From the NCBI GenBank assembly GCA_002478765.1, contig DLQO01000069.1:1-17532 (forward strand): a DNA stretch of 17,532 nt. Direction: 5' to 3'. The notes under the pieces were generated by a model. It saw nothing but the letters and a program-made list of their open reading frames with translations, ran no database searches and was not told the DNA's origin. Every line of letters starts with the position of its first letter. Position 1 is the stretch's first letter. The translations under genes were made by a program, and so were the position numbers. Source of the stretch: Flavobacteriales bacterium UBA7430. GTDB taxonomy: Bacteria; Bacteroidota; Bacteroidia; Flavobacteriales; UBA7430. Below are positions 1 to 8,013 of the stretch, one piece after another.

Positions 1-521
1 CCTAAGGCAAGAACAGCGATTTCGGTAGTCCCTCCACCTATGTCAATAATCATGTTGCCTTTTGGTTCCAGAACATCAATACCAATACCAATAGCCGCCG
101 CCATTGGTTCGTGAATTAAGTACACTTCTTTTGCCCCAATTTGCTCAGCAGAGTCTTTTACAGCTCGTTCTTCTACTTGAGTGATTCCAGAGGGTATACA
201 AATAACCATTCTGAGCGATGGAGAGAAGAACTTATTTCGAAGGTTTGGTATCGTTCGAACCAACTCTCTGATCATTTGTTCAGATGCACCAAAGTCTGCA
301 ATTACACCATCTTTAAGCGGTCTAATGGTTTTGATTCCTTTGTGAGACTTGCCATGCATTTGTTGCGCTCTCTTTCCAACCGCAATAACCTTTTCAGATT
401 TACGATCTATAGCAACAATAGACGGCTGATCAACAACAACTTTATCATTGTGTATGATCAGTGTGTTTGCAGTTCCCAAATCAATGGCAATGTCTTGTGT
501 CATGAAGTCTAACAGTCCCAT
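1..521 (-). CDS. mreB: MreB, rod shape-determining actin homologue (N-terminal part; gene cut by window edge)
   Basis: MreB polymerises under the inner membrane and directs lateral peptidoglycan synthesis during elongation. The visible 173 residues start MGLLDFMTQDIAIDLGTANT, where DLGTANT (about residues 14-20) is the actin-fold phosphate-1 loop. The second nucleotide loop, DIGGGTTE, lies at about residues 160-167, just before the window ends. IRPLKDGVIADF and IHEPMAAAIG in between are also typical of MreB. The start at 521 is preferred over an internal ATG six codons later because related proteins begin with the MG-x-x-DF extension. The gene is read away from purH, 75 nt downstream of it. 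I saw no TAnnTTTG motif in that gap, so co-transcription from purH is likely. The C-terminal half lies beyond position 1. The identification is secure. Confidence 0.96.
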   Translation of the reverse strand, partial: MGLLDFMTQDIAIDLGTANTLIIHNDKVVVDQPSIVAIDRKSEKVIAVGKRAQQMHGKSHKGIKTIRPLKDGVIADFGASEQMIRELVRTIPNLRNKFFSPSLRMVICIPSGITQVEERAVKDSAEQIGAKEVYLIHEPMAAAIGIGIDVLEPKGNMIIDIGGGTTEIAVLAL

Positions 522-596
522 GAGCTCTTAGGTTTAATGTATTAGTAAAGTTTGCAACAAGACACTTTTATTCGTGTCGGTTGGGAAACGTCTATT

Positions 597-2111
597 TTAA
601 TGTTTAAAGTGTCTTGTGCCAGTGAACACCATTGCCATGTTGTGATCGTTACAATAATCAATAGACAATTGATCTTTGATAGAGCCTCCAGGTTGAATCA
701 CAGCTTTGATGCCTTCATTATTTGCCAGTTCTACACAATCAGGGAACGGGAAAAATGCATCAGATGCCATTACAGATCCATCAAGATCAAATCCAAAGGC
801 TTTTGCTTTAACAATCGCTTGTTTTAGTGCATCTACCCGAGATGTTTGTCCTACACCACTTGAAAATAATTGCTTGTTCTTAGCAAAAATAATGGTGTTT
901 GATTTGGTGTTTTTACAAAGCTTGGAAGCAAAGGCTAAATCAATTTTTTGTTCTTCAGTAGCCAATACCTTACAGACATCTTTCATGTCAGCTGGGGCAT
1001 CTATTTTTGAATCTTTGTCTTGCTCCAGGACACCGTTTAATATCGTACGAACTGTTTTGTTCGGCAATTCCACTTCTTTTTGTACAAGAACGACGCGATT
1101 TTTCTTTGTTTTTAGTAATTCCAAAGCAGCCTCATCGTAAGCCGGAGCGATAATCACTTCGAAGAACAATTTATGAATTTCTTCGGCGGTTTCAGTGTTA
1201 ACTTTTTTATTAGTTATCAACACCCCACCAAAAGCTGAAACAGGATCTGCCGCAAGTGCGTCTTTCCATGCCTCAATTAAATTTTCTCGTGATGCAAGAC
1301 CGCATGCATTGTTATGCTTTAGAATGGCAAACGTTGTGTCTTTGAATTCAGACATTAGGTTTACAGCAGCATCTACATCTAGTAAATTGTTGTAGGACAA
1401 TTCTTTCCCATTAAGCTGGTCAAACATGTCGTCAAGTTTACCGTAAAAGGTGCCTTCTTGATGCGGGTTTTCCCCGTAGCGAAGTTTTTTAGATTCTTGA
1501 ATGCTCTGCTTTAAGGTAGTAATAGAGCCGTCGTTGAAATAATTGAAGATGGCGGTATCATAATGTGAAGAGATGTTGAAGGCTTTACTTGCAAAAGCTT
1601 TTCTTTGCTCTAATGATGTTGCCCCTTCTTGCGATTTCAAGATTTCAAGGGTTTCTAAATACTCTTCTCGTGACGGGACGATAAGTGTGTCTCTGAAATT
1701 CTTTGCAGCGGCACGAATTAAAGAAATCCCTCCAATGTCTATTTTTTCGATAATATCTTGTTCTTCTGCACCCGAAGCAACCGTATCTTCAAAAGGATAT
1801 AAATCGACAATAATTAGATCAATTTCAGGGATCTTGTATTGTCTTAGTTGTTCTAGATCTCCAGATTCATGTCTTCGTGCTAAAATCCCTCCAAAAACAT
1901 TAGGGTGAAGGGTTTTAACTCGACCACCAAGGATCGATGGAAAACTCGTTAAGTTTTCAACAGGCACAACAGGGACACCCGCGTCTTCAATAAATTTTTG
2001 TGTTCCACCGGTCGAGTAAATAGTTACATCTAAGCGATTTAACTCTTTAATTATCGGTTCTAGTCGGTCTTTATGGTAAACCGAGATAAGGGCGTTTTGA
2101 ATTTTTTTCAA
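597..2111 (-). CDS. purH: PurH, bifunctional AICAR formyltransferase / IMP cyclohydrolase
   Basis: PurH carries out the last two steps of de novo purine synthesis: formylation of AICAR with 10-formyl-THF, then ring closure to IMP, in the cytosol. The protein has 504 residues, close to the usual length. The N-terminal MGS-like cyclohydrolase domain (about 1-145) shows STGGT (33-37), the nucleotide-binding GGRVKTLHP (62-70) and DIGGISLIRAAAKN (125-138). The transformylase domain follows, with RYGENPHQ (211-218) and the catalytic Lys-His pair in LKHNNACG (K265, H266). The first loop reads SVYHKD where many PurH proteins have SVSDKT. Ser10 and Lys14 are kept; from memory, this looks like a lineage variant rather than damage. 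The gene is divergent from the ABC permease and upstream of mreB on the same strand. Confidence 0.97.
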   Translation of the reverse strand: MKKIQNALISVYHKDRLEPIIKELNRLDVTIYSTGGTQKFIEDAGVPVVPVENLTSFPSILGGRVKTLHPNVFGGILARRHESGDLEQLRQYKIPEIDLIIVDLYPFEDTVASGAEEQDIIEKIDIGGISLIRAAAKNFRDTLIVPSREEYLETLEILKSQEGATSLEQRKAFASKAFNISSHYDTAIFNYFNDGSITTLKQSIQESKKLRYGENPHQEGTFYGKLDDMFDQLNGKELSYNNLLDVDAAVNLMSEFKDTTFAILKHNNACGLASRENLIEAWKDALAADPVSAFGGVLITNKKVNTETAEEIHKLFFEVIIAPAYDEAALELLKTKKNRVVLVQKEVELPNKTVRTILNGVLEQDKDSKIDAPADMKDVCKVLATEEQKIDLAFASKLCKNTKSNTIIFAKNKQLFSSGVGQTSRVDALKQAIVKAKAFGFDLDGSVMASDAFFPFPDCVELANNEGIKAVIQPGGSIKDQLSIDYCNDHNMAMVFTGTRHFKH

Positions 2112-2142
2112 AGCTTTAATTTTGAGATGCTTAATACTTTAG

Positions 2143-2150
2143 CAAAAGTA
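2143..2150 (-). promoter_or_regulatory. Candidate purH(-mreB) promoter -7 element
   Basis: The minus strand reads TACTTTTG, an exact match to the Bacteroidota -7 consensus TAnnTTTG, ending 32 nt before the purH start codon. I found no TTG at the expected distance upstream for a -33 box, so support rests on the -7 motif and its position. Confidence 0.42.
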
Positions 2151-2319
2151 AAAATTCACTTTAAATAATATCGTTAATAGAGACTCAAATTTTAAATTTA
2201 TTTCCACAATTTATGTGAAGCTCTACATACTTGAGATCTTCACAGCTAAAGTTTTGATTATAGCCTTTAAGAAGGTTATTCTGGGTCAGAATCTTTATAT
2301 TTACAAGAGATTTATATTG

Positions 2320-3570
2320 ATGAGTATATTTAAAATATTTAAAGAAAGTTTACGGTTTGCCATTCAAGCACTGTTTGGGAATAAATTGCGAGCCTTTTTA
2401 TCCCTATTGGGAGTGAGTGTGGGAGTTTTTGCAATCATTTCTGTTTTTGCTTTGGTCGATTCTTTGGAGCGAAATATCAGAAATAGTTTGGACTCATTGG
2501 GCGATAATGTGGTATTTGTGATGAAGTGGCCCTGGGCCTCTGGGCAAAATTACCCTTGGTGGAAATATTACCAAAGACCCCTTCCGGTGCTGTCTGAATT
2601 GCCTGCTTTAGAAAGTCGTTTGGAGTTGGCTGAAGCGATAACTTTTGTTGCTAAAGTTTCTAATAAATCGGTTAAATATGGGAGTAACGATCTGGAAGGG
2701 GTTGGCCTTGTTGCTGTGTCACATGCTTATCAAGATGTGTACGACTTTGATTTATCAAAAGGTCGTTATTTTACGGCTTTAGAATCCAACACGGGTAAGC
2801 CCGTGTCTGTTATTGGAGCTAATATCGCGGAAAAGTTGTTTGAATCTAGGAATCCAATTGGTGAAGAGATCAAATTCATGGGACAAAAAGTTTTGGTTGT
2901 TGGCGTTTTCTCTAAGGTTGGGGACAATTTGATTGGTAATAGCGATGACAACAACATTGTCATTCCAGTTCAGTTTGCTCGGGGCTTTGTGCGCATAAAT
3001 AATGTAACAACAAACCCACAATTTTCGGTTAAAGCACAAGCGGGTGTCTCAAACAATCAATTGAAAGAAGATCTTGTTAGAGTGATGCGATCCATCAGAA
3101 GATTGCCTCCTAAAGCTGATGATAATTTTGCTTTGAATGAAACGAGTATGCTCTCCCAGGGCATAGACAGCCTTTTTCGTATTGTCGATCTAGCCGGACT
3201 TATCATAGGCGGGTTCTCTTTGTTGGTTGGTGGGTTTGGTATTGCAAATATTATGTTTGTATCCGTTAAGGAACGGACTGCGATTATAGGGGTTCAGAAA
3301 TCCTTAGGTGCTCGCAATCAATTTATTTTGATGCAGTTTTTGTTTGAAGCAGTTTTGTTGAGCGTAATTGGAGGTTTTGTTGGACTGTTGCTTGTCTACT
3401 TTGGAACTTTAATCGCAAATGCATCACTAGAATTCGAGCTTGTATTGTCCCTGCAAAATGTCCTAATGGGCTTTTTTGTTTCTATTTTTATTGGACTTGT
3501 TTCAGGAGCGATTCCCGCATATTCAGCAGCTCGATTAGACCCTGTTGAAGCAATACGTTCCGGCCAGTAG
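2320..3570 (+). CDS. ABC transporter permease, MacB/FtsX type
   Basis: This is a 416-residue inner-membrane permease of the MacB/LolC-FtsX superfamily. TM1 lies at about residues 24-46 (AFLSLLGVSVGVFAIISVFA). A periplasmic MacB-like domain of roughly 240 residues follows. Three C-terminal segments lie at about 290-316, 336-364 and 378-400. The family signature GAIPAYSAARLDPVEAIR is near the C-terminus. This topology marks mechanotransmission-type transporters, which couple cytoplasmic ATPase action to periplasmic work such as lipoprotein release, efflux or peptide export; the substrate cannot be told from sequence. No ATP-binding subunit is present in the window, so its partner must be elsewhere. 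The reading frame is open back to 2215, but the upstream 35 residues lie in the intergenic region and do not look like the family N-terminus, so ATG 2320 is chosen. It converges on ribE with a 13-nt gap. Confidence 0.9.
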   Translation: MSIFKIFKESLRFAIQALFGNKLRAFLSLLGVSVGVFAIISVFALVDSLERNIRNSLDSLGDNVVFVMKWPWASGQNYPWWKYYQRPLPVLSELPALESRLELAEAITFVAKVSNKSVKYGSNDLEGVGLVAVSHAYQDVYDFDLSKGRYFTALESNTGKPVSVIGANIAEKLFESRNPIGEEIKFMGQKVLVVGVFSKVGDNLIGNSDDNNIVIPVQFARGFVRINNVTTNPQFSVKAQAGVSNNQLKEDLVRVMRSIRRLPPKADDNFALNETSMLSQGIDSLFRIVDLAGLIIGGFSLLVGGFGIANIMFVSVKERTAIIGVQKSLGARNQFILMQFLFEAVLLSVIGGFVGLLLVYFGTLIANASLEFELVLSLQNVLMGFFVSIFIGLVSGAIPAYSAARLDPVEAIRSGQ

Positions 3571-3583
3571 TCAACCTCTGATG

Positions 3584-4171
3584 TTATTGAGGTATTAAAC
3601 TGGCGATGTATTTTCCAATGATGTCAAACTCCAAGTTAACTCGATCCCCTTCATTTAGATTTTTGAAACAGGTGTTTTCATATGTGTAAGGTATGATGCA
3701 TACCGAGAAAGTGTTTTCTTTTGAGTTTACGACAGTCAGGCTCGTACCGTTTACGCATATCGAACCTTTTTCTACGGTAATTTCCGACGGAGATTTTTTT
3801 TCATAAGAGAAGTGAAAAACCCAAGAGCCGTCTTCGGTCACTATTTTTGAGCAAACAGCTGTAGTGTCCACGTGTCCTTGGACGATATGACCGTCAAGTC
3901 GATCACTCAATTTCATGCAGCGTTCTAAATTAAGGACAGTTCCTACTTCTAAATCGCAGAGATTTGTCTTTTCAAGGGTTTCTTGTATAGCGGTTACTGT
4001 GTAGTTATTTCCATCAATAGATACAACGGTGAGGCATACACCATTGTGAGCAACACTTTGATCTATTTTAAGTTCTGACGTCAAGGAAGCTTGAACTGTA
4101 ATGTGTATGTTACCCCCTTCAGAGGTGATTTCTTTTACATGACCCAATTGTTCAATAATCCCTGTAAACAT
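3584..4171 (-). CDS. ribE: Riboflavin synthase, alpha chain
   Basis: The enzyme dismutates two 6,7-dimethyl-8-ribityllumazine molecules into riboflavin and the pyrimidinedione precursor, the last step of vitamin B2 synthesis. At 195 residues it has the expected length and the expected internal duplication of lumazine-binding barrels. Repeat 1 begins MFTGIIEQLG and contains NGVCLTVV (43-50). Repeat 2 begins at about GHIVQGHVD (94-102) and contains NGTSLTVV (141-148). The MFTGIIE start is the family hallmark and fixes the start codon. It lies 15 nt downstream of mqnC on the same strand, so the two are probably co-transcribed. Its stop lies 13 nt from the convergent permease stop, with no convincing terminator between. 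Some genomes call this gene ribC. Confidence 0.96.
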   Translation of the reverse strand: MFTGIIEQLGHVKEITSEGGNIHITVQASLTSELKIDQSVAHNGVCLTVVSIDGNNYTVTAIQETLEKTNLCDLEVGTVLNLERCMKLSDRLDGHIVQGHVDTTAVCSKIVTEDGSWVFHFSYEKKSPSEITVEKGSICVNGTSLTVVNSKENTFSVCIIPYTYENTCFKNLNEGDRVNLEFDIIGKYIASLIPQ

Positions 4172-4186
4172 AACTTCGTACTTTTT

Positions 4187-5311
4187 TTAGTAGTTAATTA
4201 CCTGATCTTCCATGACTTCTGGTAGATCTCTGTGCTCGTATTGTTGATTTCTTAGTTGAGGTTCAAAGCCCGCTTCTCGAATGGCTTCTTGCATGCTTGA
4301 TGCGGTAAACCTGTGAGGTGCTCCAGCGGCAGAAACTACATTTTCTTCTATCATGATTGATCCGAAATCATTGGCTCCAGCATGGAGGCACATTTGCCCA
4401 ACATCTTTTCCAACCGTTAACCAAGAAGCTTGGATGTTTTTGACGTTTGGTAGCATGATTCTTGACAAAGCCACCATGCGAATGTACTCATCCGCATCTA
4501 CATTGTTAGAAACTCCTCGAACACGTTTTAGCAGAGTGCCGTCGTCCTGGAAGGGCCACGGAATAAATGCGAGAAATCCATTTGTATCGTCTGGTTTTTC
4601 AGACTGCACTTCTCTAATTTTAACCAGATGCTCAAAGCGCTCCAAAAGGGTTTCAACATGACCAAACATCATCGTAGCGGAGGTGGTTAGGTTAAGTTTG
4701 TGCGCTTCACGCATCACGTCAAGCCACTCTTGTGCACCGCATTTCCCTTTAGAGATCATTCGACGAACTCTATCGTCGAGAATTTCTGCACCTGCGCCCG
4801 GAAGGCTGTCTAAGCCCGCCTCCATAAGACGTTTTAAAACCTCTCGGTGGCTCAGTTGATCAATTTTACTGATGTGAGCAATTTCTGGGGGTCCGAGAGC
4901 ATGTAGTTTGATGTGTGGGAATCTTTTTTTTATTTCTCGAAATAAATCACAGTAAAAGTCCAGACCTAAACCCGGATGATGCCCCCCTTGGAGAAGAAGT
5001 TGCTCTCCTCCATATCGAATGGTCTCTTCGATCTTAAGGGTATATTCTTCTATGGTAGTTGTATAAGCTTCTTTGTGTCCTGGAACTCTGAAGAAGTTGC
5101 AGAATTTACAATTGGCAATACATACGTTGGTCGTATTTGCATTGCGATCAATAATCCAAGTGACTTTATTTCCCGGAACTTGTTTCTTTCTTAAAGTGTC
5201 TGCAACAAATATTAAATCTGTAGTAGCAGCGTTTTCAAAAAGGAATAACCCTTCTTCAGCACTCAGTTTGTCAAATCTTAATGCACGATCTAATAGCTTC
5301 CCTGTCTCCAT
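4187..5311 (-). CDS. mqnC: MqnC, cyclic dehypoxanthinyl futalosine synthase (radical SAM)
   Basis: MqnC is the radical S-adenosylmethionine enzyme that cyclises dehypoxanthine futalosine in the futalosine route to menaquinone. The [4Fe-4S] motif is CIANCKFC, giving Cys64, Cys68 and Cys71 in the CxxxCxxC pattern. RNANTTNVC precedes it, and GGEQLLLQGGHHP (101-113) and a LDSLPGAGAEIL segment follow. These LQGGHHP and LPGAGAEIL elements fit MqnC better than its paralogue MqnE, which typically has VGGLHP instead. The length of 374 residues is normal. It leads a two-gene minus-strand unit with ribE and is divergent from the aminopeptidase, 38 nt away. Its presence implies respiration through menaquinone made by the futalosine route. 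The other mqn genes are not in this window. Confidence 0.92.
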   Translation of the reverse strand: METGKLLDRALRFDKLSAEEGLFLFENAATTDLIFVADTLRKKQVPGNKVTWIIDRNANTTNVCIANCKFCNFFRVPGHKEAYTTTIEEYTLKIEETIRYGGEQLLLQGGHHPGLGLDFYCDLFREIKKRFPHIKLHALGPPEIAHISKIDQLSHREVLKRLMEAGLDSLPGAGAEILDDRVRRMISKGKCGAQEWLDVMREAHKLNLTTSATMMFGHVETLLERFEHLVKIREVQSEKPDDTNGFLAFIPWPFQDDGTLLKRVRGVSNNVDADEYIRMVALSRIMLPNVKNIQASWLTVGKDVGQMCLHAGANDFGSIMIEENVVSAAGAPHRFTASSMQEAIREAGFEPQLRNQQYEHRDLPEVMEDQVINY

Positions 5312-5333
5312 TAAAATACCTATTTTTACAACA

Positions 5334-5341
5334 CAAAATTA
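5334..5341 (-). promoter_or_regulatory. Candidate mqnC-ribE promoter -7 element
   Basis: The minus strand reads TAATTTTG, an exact fit to TAnnTTTG, 22 nt before the mqnC ATG. It sits only 8 nt before the ATG of the divergent aminopeptidase, so any -33 contact would fall inside that gene. Confidence 0.45.
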
Positions 5342-5349
5342 ACGAAAAA

Positions 5350-6780
5350 ATGCACAGCATTATCCATAAAGCTAAGGAGTATTCTACAAAGGGGGATTTA
5401 ATTCTTTTGGTAACTCCAAATTCAGATTGGTCTAAGTTTGATTTGAGTGCAAATGAATTGAAATTTATAAAGCGTCAACTGAACGATGGTAAGACTTCCG
5501 TTGAAGTAAATCAGTACACAAGGTATGTCTTTGTGGAGTGTTTAGACACATGTTTGGATCCGTTTGCGTTGTTGGAAGATGCGAGAAAAAGAGGTGCGAA
5601 AATCGCAGTAAAATGTAACAATGGTGCTATTGCTTGTGTATCGATTATCGACTTAACAACATGTAATTTATCAATCTACATTGCAGAGGGAATGGCTTTG
5701 GCGAACTATCAGTTTTTAAAGTATTTTTCGGATTCTGAATCGAAACAAAACACGCTCAAATTCATTCATGTCGATGCTGAAGATACAGTGATTCAAAACA
5801 TGAATGCAGTAATTTCAGGGACAATGCACGCCCGTGATTTTGTAAATGAGCCTTTATCTTACCTAACAGCTCTACAGTTTTCAGAGGACATGATGACACT
5901 TGGGGATGCAGTAGGGTTTGATGTTGAAGTTCTTCATGAAAAACAAATTGAGGCGCTTCACATGGGCGGTTTACTTGCTGTGAATAAGGGGGCGGTTGAG
6001 CCACCAACGTTTAATGTGCTTACCTACAATCCGGAGGGAGCGAGGAATTCAAAGCCCATAGTCCTTGTAGGAAAGGGAATCGTTTATGATACCGGAGGAT
6101 TGAGTTTGAAGCCCACATCAAATTCTATGGATATGATGAAATGCGATATGGGGGGTGCGGCTACTGTAGTAGGCGTAATGTATGCTTTGGCTGAGGCTAA
6201 GATCCCTGTTCACGTGGTAGGGTTGATTCCTGCTACTGAAAATCGGCCTGGACTCAGCGCTTATGCTCCTGGAGATGTTATTTACATGATGGACGGGAGT
6301 TCTGTAGAGGTTTTAAATACCGATGCCGAAGGTCGTTTGGTTATGGCTGATGCTCTTACTTATGCAAAGAGATATGATCCTGAGTTGGTTGTAGATTTTG
6401 CTACTTTAACCGGAGCAGCTGTTAGGGCAATCGGAAAGTATGGCATTGTTGGTATGGGTTCGGCAAGTTCAGAAGATCAGCAGAGGTTGCTTGATAGTGG
6501 TATGAAAACTTACGAGCGATTGGCTATGATGCCATTCTGGGATGAGTATGGGGAGCTTTTGAAATCGGAAATAGCAGATTTAAAAAATTTAGGTCCAGCC
6601 GAGGCAGGCCAGATTACTGCTGGGAAATTCTTAGAGTATTTTACTGATTACCCTTGGATGCACTTTGATATAGCTGGTCCGGCTTTTCTCGTACAAGATG
6701 ATCATTACAGACTCAAAGGGGGAACTGGAACAGGTGTTCGAATGATGTTTGATTTTTTATTGAGTAAAAGTAATTTTTAA
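5350..6780 (+). CDS. pepA: Leucyl aminopeptidase (M17 family)
   Basis: This is a cytosolic, two-metal M17 aminopeptidase that removes N-terminal residues from peptides and normally forms a hexamer. It has 476 residues. The variable N-terminal domain spans about 1-160 and the catalytic domain follows. Metal and catalytic residues are all present: K242 and D247 in VGKGIVYDTGG, K254 in SLKPTSNS, D266 in CDMGGAA, and D325, E327 and R329 in the signature NTDAEGRLVMADA. The frame is open back to 5281, but that start would overlap mqnC by 31 bp and adds residues unlike the family. ATG 5350 (MHSIIHKAKEY) is therefore chosen. pdxA follows 53 nt downstream on the same strand. The identification is secure at family level; pepA is used as a general symbol. 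Confidence 0.93.
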   Translation: MHSIIHKAKEYSTKGDLILLVTPNSDWSKFDLSANELKFIKRQLNDGKTSVEVNQYTRYVFVECLDTCLDPFALLEDARKRGAKIAVKCNNGAIACVSIIDLTTCNLSIYIAEGMALANYQFLKYFSDSESKQNTLKFIHVDAEDTVIQNMNAVISGTMHARDFVNEPLSYLTALQFSEDMMTLGDAVGFDVEVLHEKQIEALHMGGLLAVNKGAVEPPTFNVLTYNPEGARNSKPIVLVGKGIVYDTGGLSLKPTSNSMDMMKCDMGGAATVVGVMYALAEAKIPVHVVGLIPATENRPGLSAYAPGDVIYMMDGSSVEVLNTDAEGRLVMADALTYAKRYDPELVVDFATLTGAAVRAIGKYGIVGMGSASSEDQQRLLDSGMKTYERLAMMPFWDEYGELLKSEIADLKNLGPAEAGQITAGKFLEYFTDYPWMHFDIAGPAFLVQDDHYRLKGGTGTGVRMMFDFLLSKSNF

Positions 6781-6798
6781 CCCATACAATGCTTTAAT

Positions 6799-6814
6799 TT
6801 GAGCCATGACTCAA
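6799..6814. repeat. Imperfect 16-bp palindrome upstream of pdxA
   Basis: TTGAGCCATGACTCAA reads the same on both strands except for one symmetric pair, around a CATG centre. It lies 19 nt before the pdxA ATG, in the 53-nt pepA-pdxA gap. It could be an operator or a chance dyad; no partner site was seen. Confidence 0.25.
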
Positions 6815-6833
6815 CACATTAATTAGGAAGGAT

Positions 6834-7925
6834 ATGAGAACTGAAATGAAGTCAAAGAAAGTGCGATTGGGCATCTCTGTTGGAGATGTTAATGGGATCG
6901 GTCTAGAGGTTATTATGAAAGCTTTTTCCGACAGTCGTATTTTTGATTTGTGTACGCCTGTCATATATGCGTCCTCTAGTTATGCTATGGCTTACCAAAA
7001 AGAGGTAGGCATCAAAAACTTTAGATTCAATTTTGTAAAGTCTAGCTCGAAAATTGCATCCAACAGAGCCAATCTTATCAACTGCTGGGATGAGGAAGTG
7101 AATTTGTCGATCGGTGAAGAAACAAGTGAAGGAGGAGCCTTTGCCCTGAAGTCATTAACAGCTGCTGTTGATGCCTTAAAGAAGGGGGAAGTGGACGCTC
7201 TGGTTACGGCACCTATTAACAAGCACAATATACAGTCTGAAGAATTCAAATTCCCGGGACACACGGAGTATTTAGCAGAAGAATTTGAGGGGAGTGATGC
7301 ACTTATGTTCATGGTTGCTAATTCTTTACGTATAGGGGTTGTTACAGGGCATATCTCCATATCAGAAGTTGCGGCAGCTATTTCAGAAGAAAAGATTTTA
7401 AAAAAAGTAGCTCAAATGGAGCTGTCCTTGAAGCGTGATTTTAAAATTCGAAAACCAAAAATTGCTGTATTGGGGTTGAATCCTCATAGCGGTGATCAAG
7501 GCGTAATCGGCAAGGAGGATGAACAAATTGTTGCACCTGCAATAAAAAAGGCATTCGATGATGGGAAGCTGGTTTACGGGCCTTATTCCGCGGACAGCTT
7601 TTTTGCTTCGGATACCTTTCTTCAGTTTGATGCGGTACTAGCGATGTATCACGATCAAGGTTTAATTCCTTTCAAAACAATGTCCTTCAACAAAGGGGTC
7701 AACTTTACGGCAGGCTTATCGGTTGTAAGAACTTCGCCTGATCATGGAACAGCATACGACTTGGCGGGAAAAAATGAAGCCCAAGAGTCTTCCTTTAGAG
7801 AAGCTGTTTATACAGCATGCAAAATTTTTAAGAACAGAAGTGAGCATGTTCTTTGGAGTCAAAACCCCTTAAAAACTCAGTTGGTCGTCAATAAAAAGTG
7901 GCAGTCTAAGTCTAAAAAATCGTAG
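6834..7925 (+). CDS. pdxA: PdxA, 4-hydroxythreonine-4-phosphate dehydrogenase
   Basis: PdxA oxidises 4-phosphohydroxy-L-threonine with NAD. The product decarboxylates and condenses with 1-deoxyxylulose 5-phosphate (through PdxJ) to give pyridoxine 5'-phosphate. The 363-residue protein has the expected metal ligands: His173 in VTGHISI, His218 in GLNPHSGDQG and His273 in AMYHDQGLIPFK. These are spaced as in the E. coli enzyme, with a constant +7 offset. PGHTEYLAEEF (141-151) and SPDHGTAYDLAGK near the C-terminus are also family-typical. ATG 6834 is preceded closely by AGGAAGG, which resembles a Shine-Dalgarno sequence; ATG 6846 is an alternative start. dxs, which makes the DXP co-substrate, lies about 5 kb further on, on the other strand. 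Confidence 0.96.
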   Translation: MRTEMKSKKVRLGISVGDVNGIGLEVIMKAFSDSRIFDLCTPVIYASSSYAMAYQKEVGIKNFRFNFVKSSSKIASNRANLINCWDEEVNLSIGEETSEGGAFALKSLTAAVDALKKGEVDALVTAPINKHNIQSEEFKFPGHTEYLAEEFEGSDALMFMVANSLRIGVVTGHISISEVAAAISEEKILKKVAQMELSLKRDFKIRKPKIAVLGLNPHSGDQGVIGKEDEQIVAPAIKKAFDDGKLVYGPYSADSFFASDTFLQFDAVLAMYHDQGLIPFKTMSFNKGVNFTAGLSVVRTSPDHGTAYDLAGKNEAQESSFREAVYTACKIFKNRSEHVLWSQNPLKTQLVVNKKWQSKSKKS

Positions 7926-7984
7926 AGACATTTATTTAACTAAATAGCTGTGGAAGGATTAGTTTTATTAACAAAAAATATTTC

Positions 7985-7992
7985 TATCTTTG
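7985..7992 (+). promoter_or_regulatory. Promoter -7 element of the DUF177-rpmF-lipid gene cluster
   Basis: TATCTTTG is an exact, consensus-like Bacteroidota -7 box, 21 nt before the DUF177 start codon. The -33 region (about 7961-7967, GTTTTATT) has a T-run but no clean TTG. Transcription would start near 7999, leaving a leader of only about 15 nt. It probably drives DUF177 and rpmF and, by read-through, the fatty-acid genes. Confidence 0.72.
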
Positions 7993-8013
7993 CAGACCCA
8001 AAAACTATTACGA

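Noticed and set aside
555..580. GACAC/GTGTC hairpin between purH and mreB
   Set aside because: A 5-bp stem with an 8-nt loop and no T-run on the minus strand; too weak to call a terminator.
706..1140. Open frames antisense to purH (also 1195-1395 and 1573-1908), and similar frames opposite mqnC, pdxA, dxs and asnS
   Set aside because: They overlap well-identified genes on the other strand, resemble no family I recognise, and lack promoter-like sequence; they are frame shadows.
2215..2319. Upstream ATG extending the permease by 35 residues
   Set aside because: The extra residues come from AT-rich intergenic DNA, while ATG 2320 matches the usual short cytoplasmic tail before TM1.
3574..3593. 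ACCTC/GAGGT hairpin between the permease and ribE as a terminator
   Set aside because: The stem is only 5 bp with a 10-nt loop and no T-run on either strand, and it overlaps the ribE stop codon.
5281..5349. Upstream ATG extending the aminopeptidase by 23 residues
   Set aside because: It would overlap the mqnC start on the other strand, and the added residues do not look like an M17 N-terminus.
7990..8013. TTG start giving DUF177 eight extra residues
   Set aside because: The TTG is the last part of the TATCTTTG -7 promoter box and would lie upstream of the transcription start; ATG 8014 fits the family.
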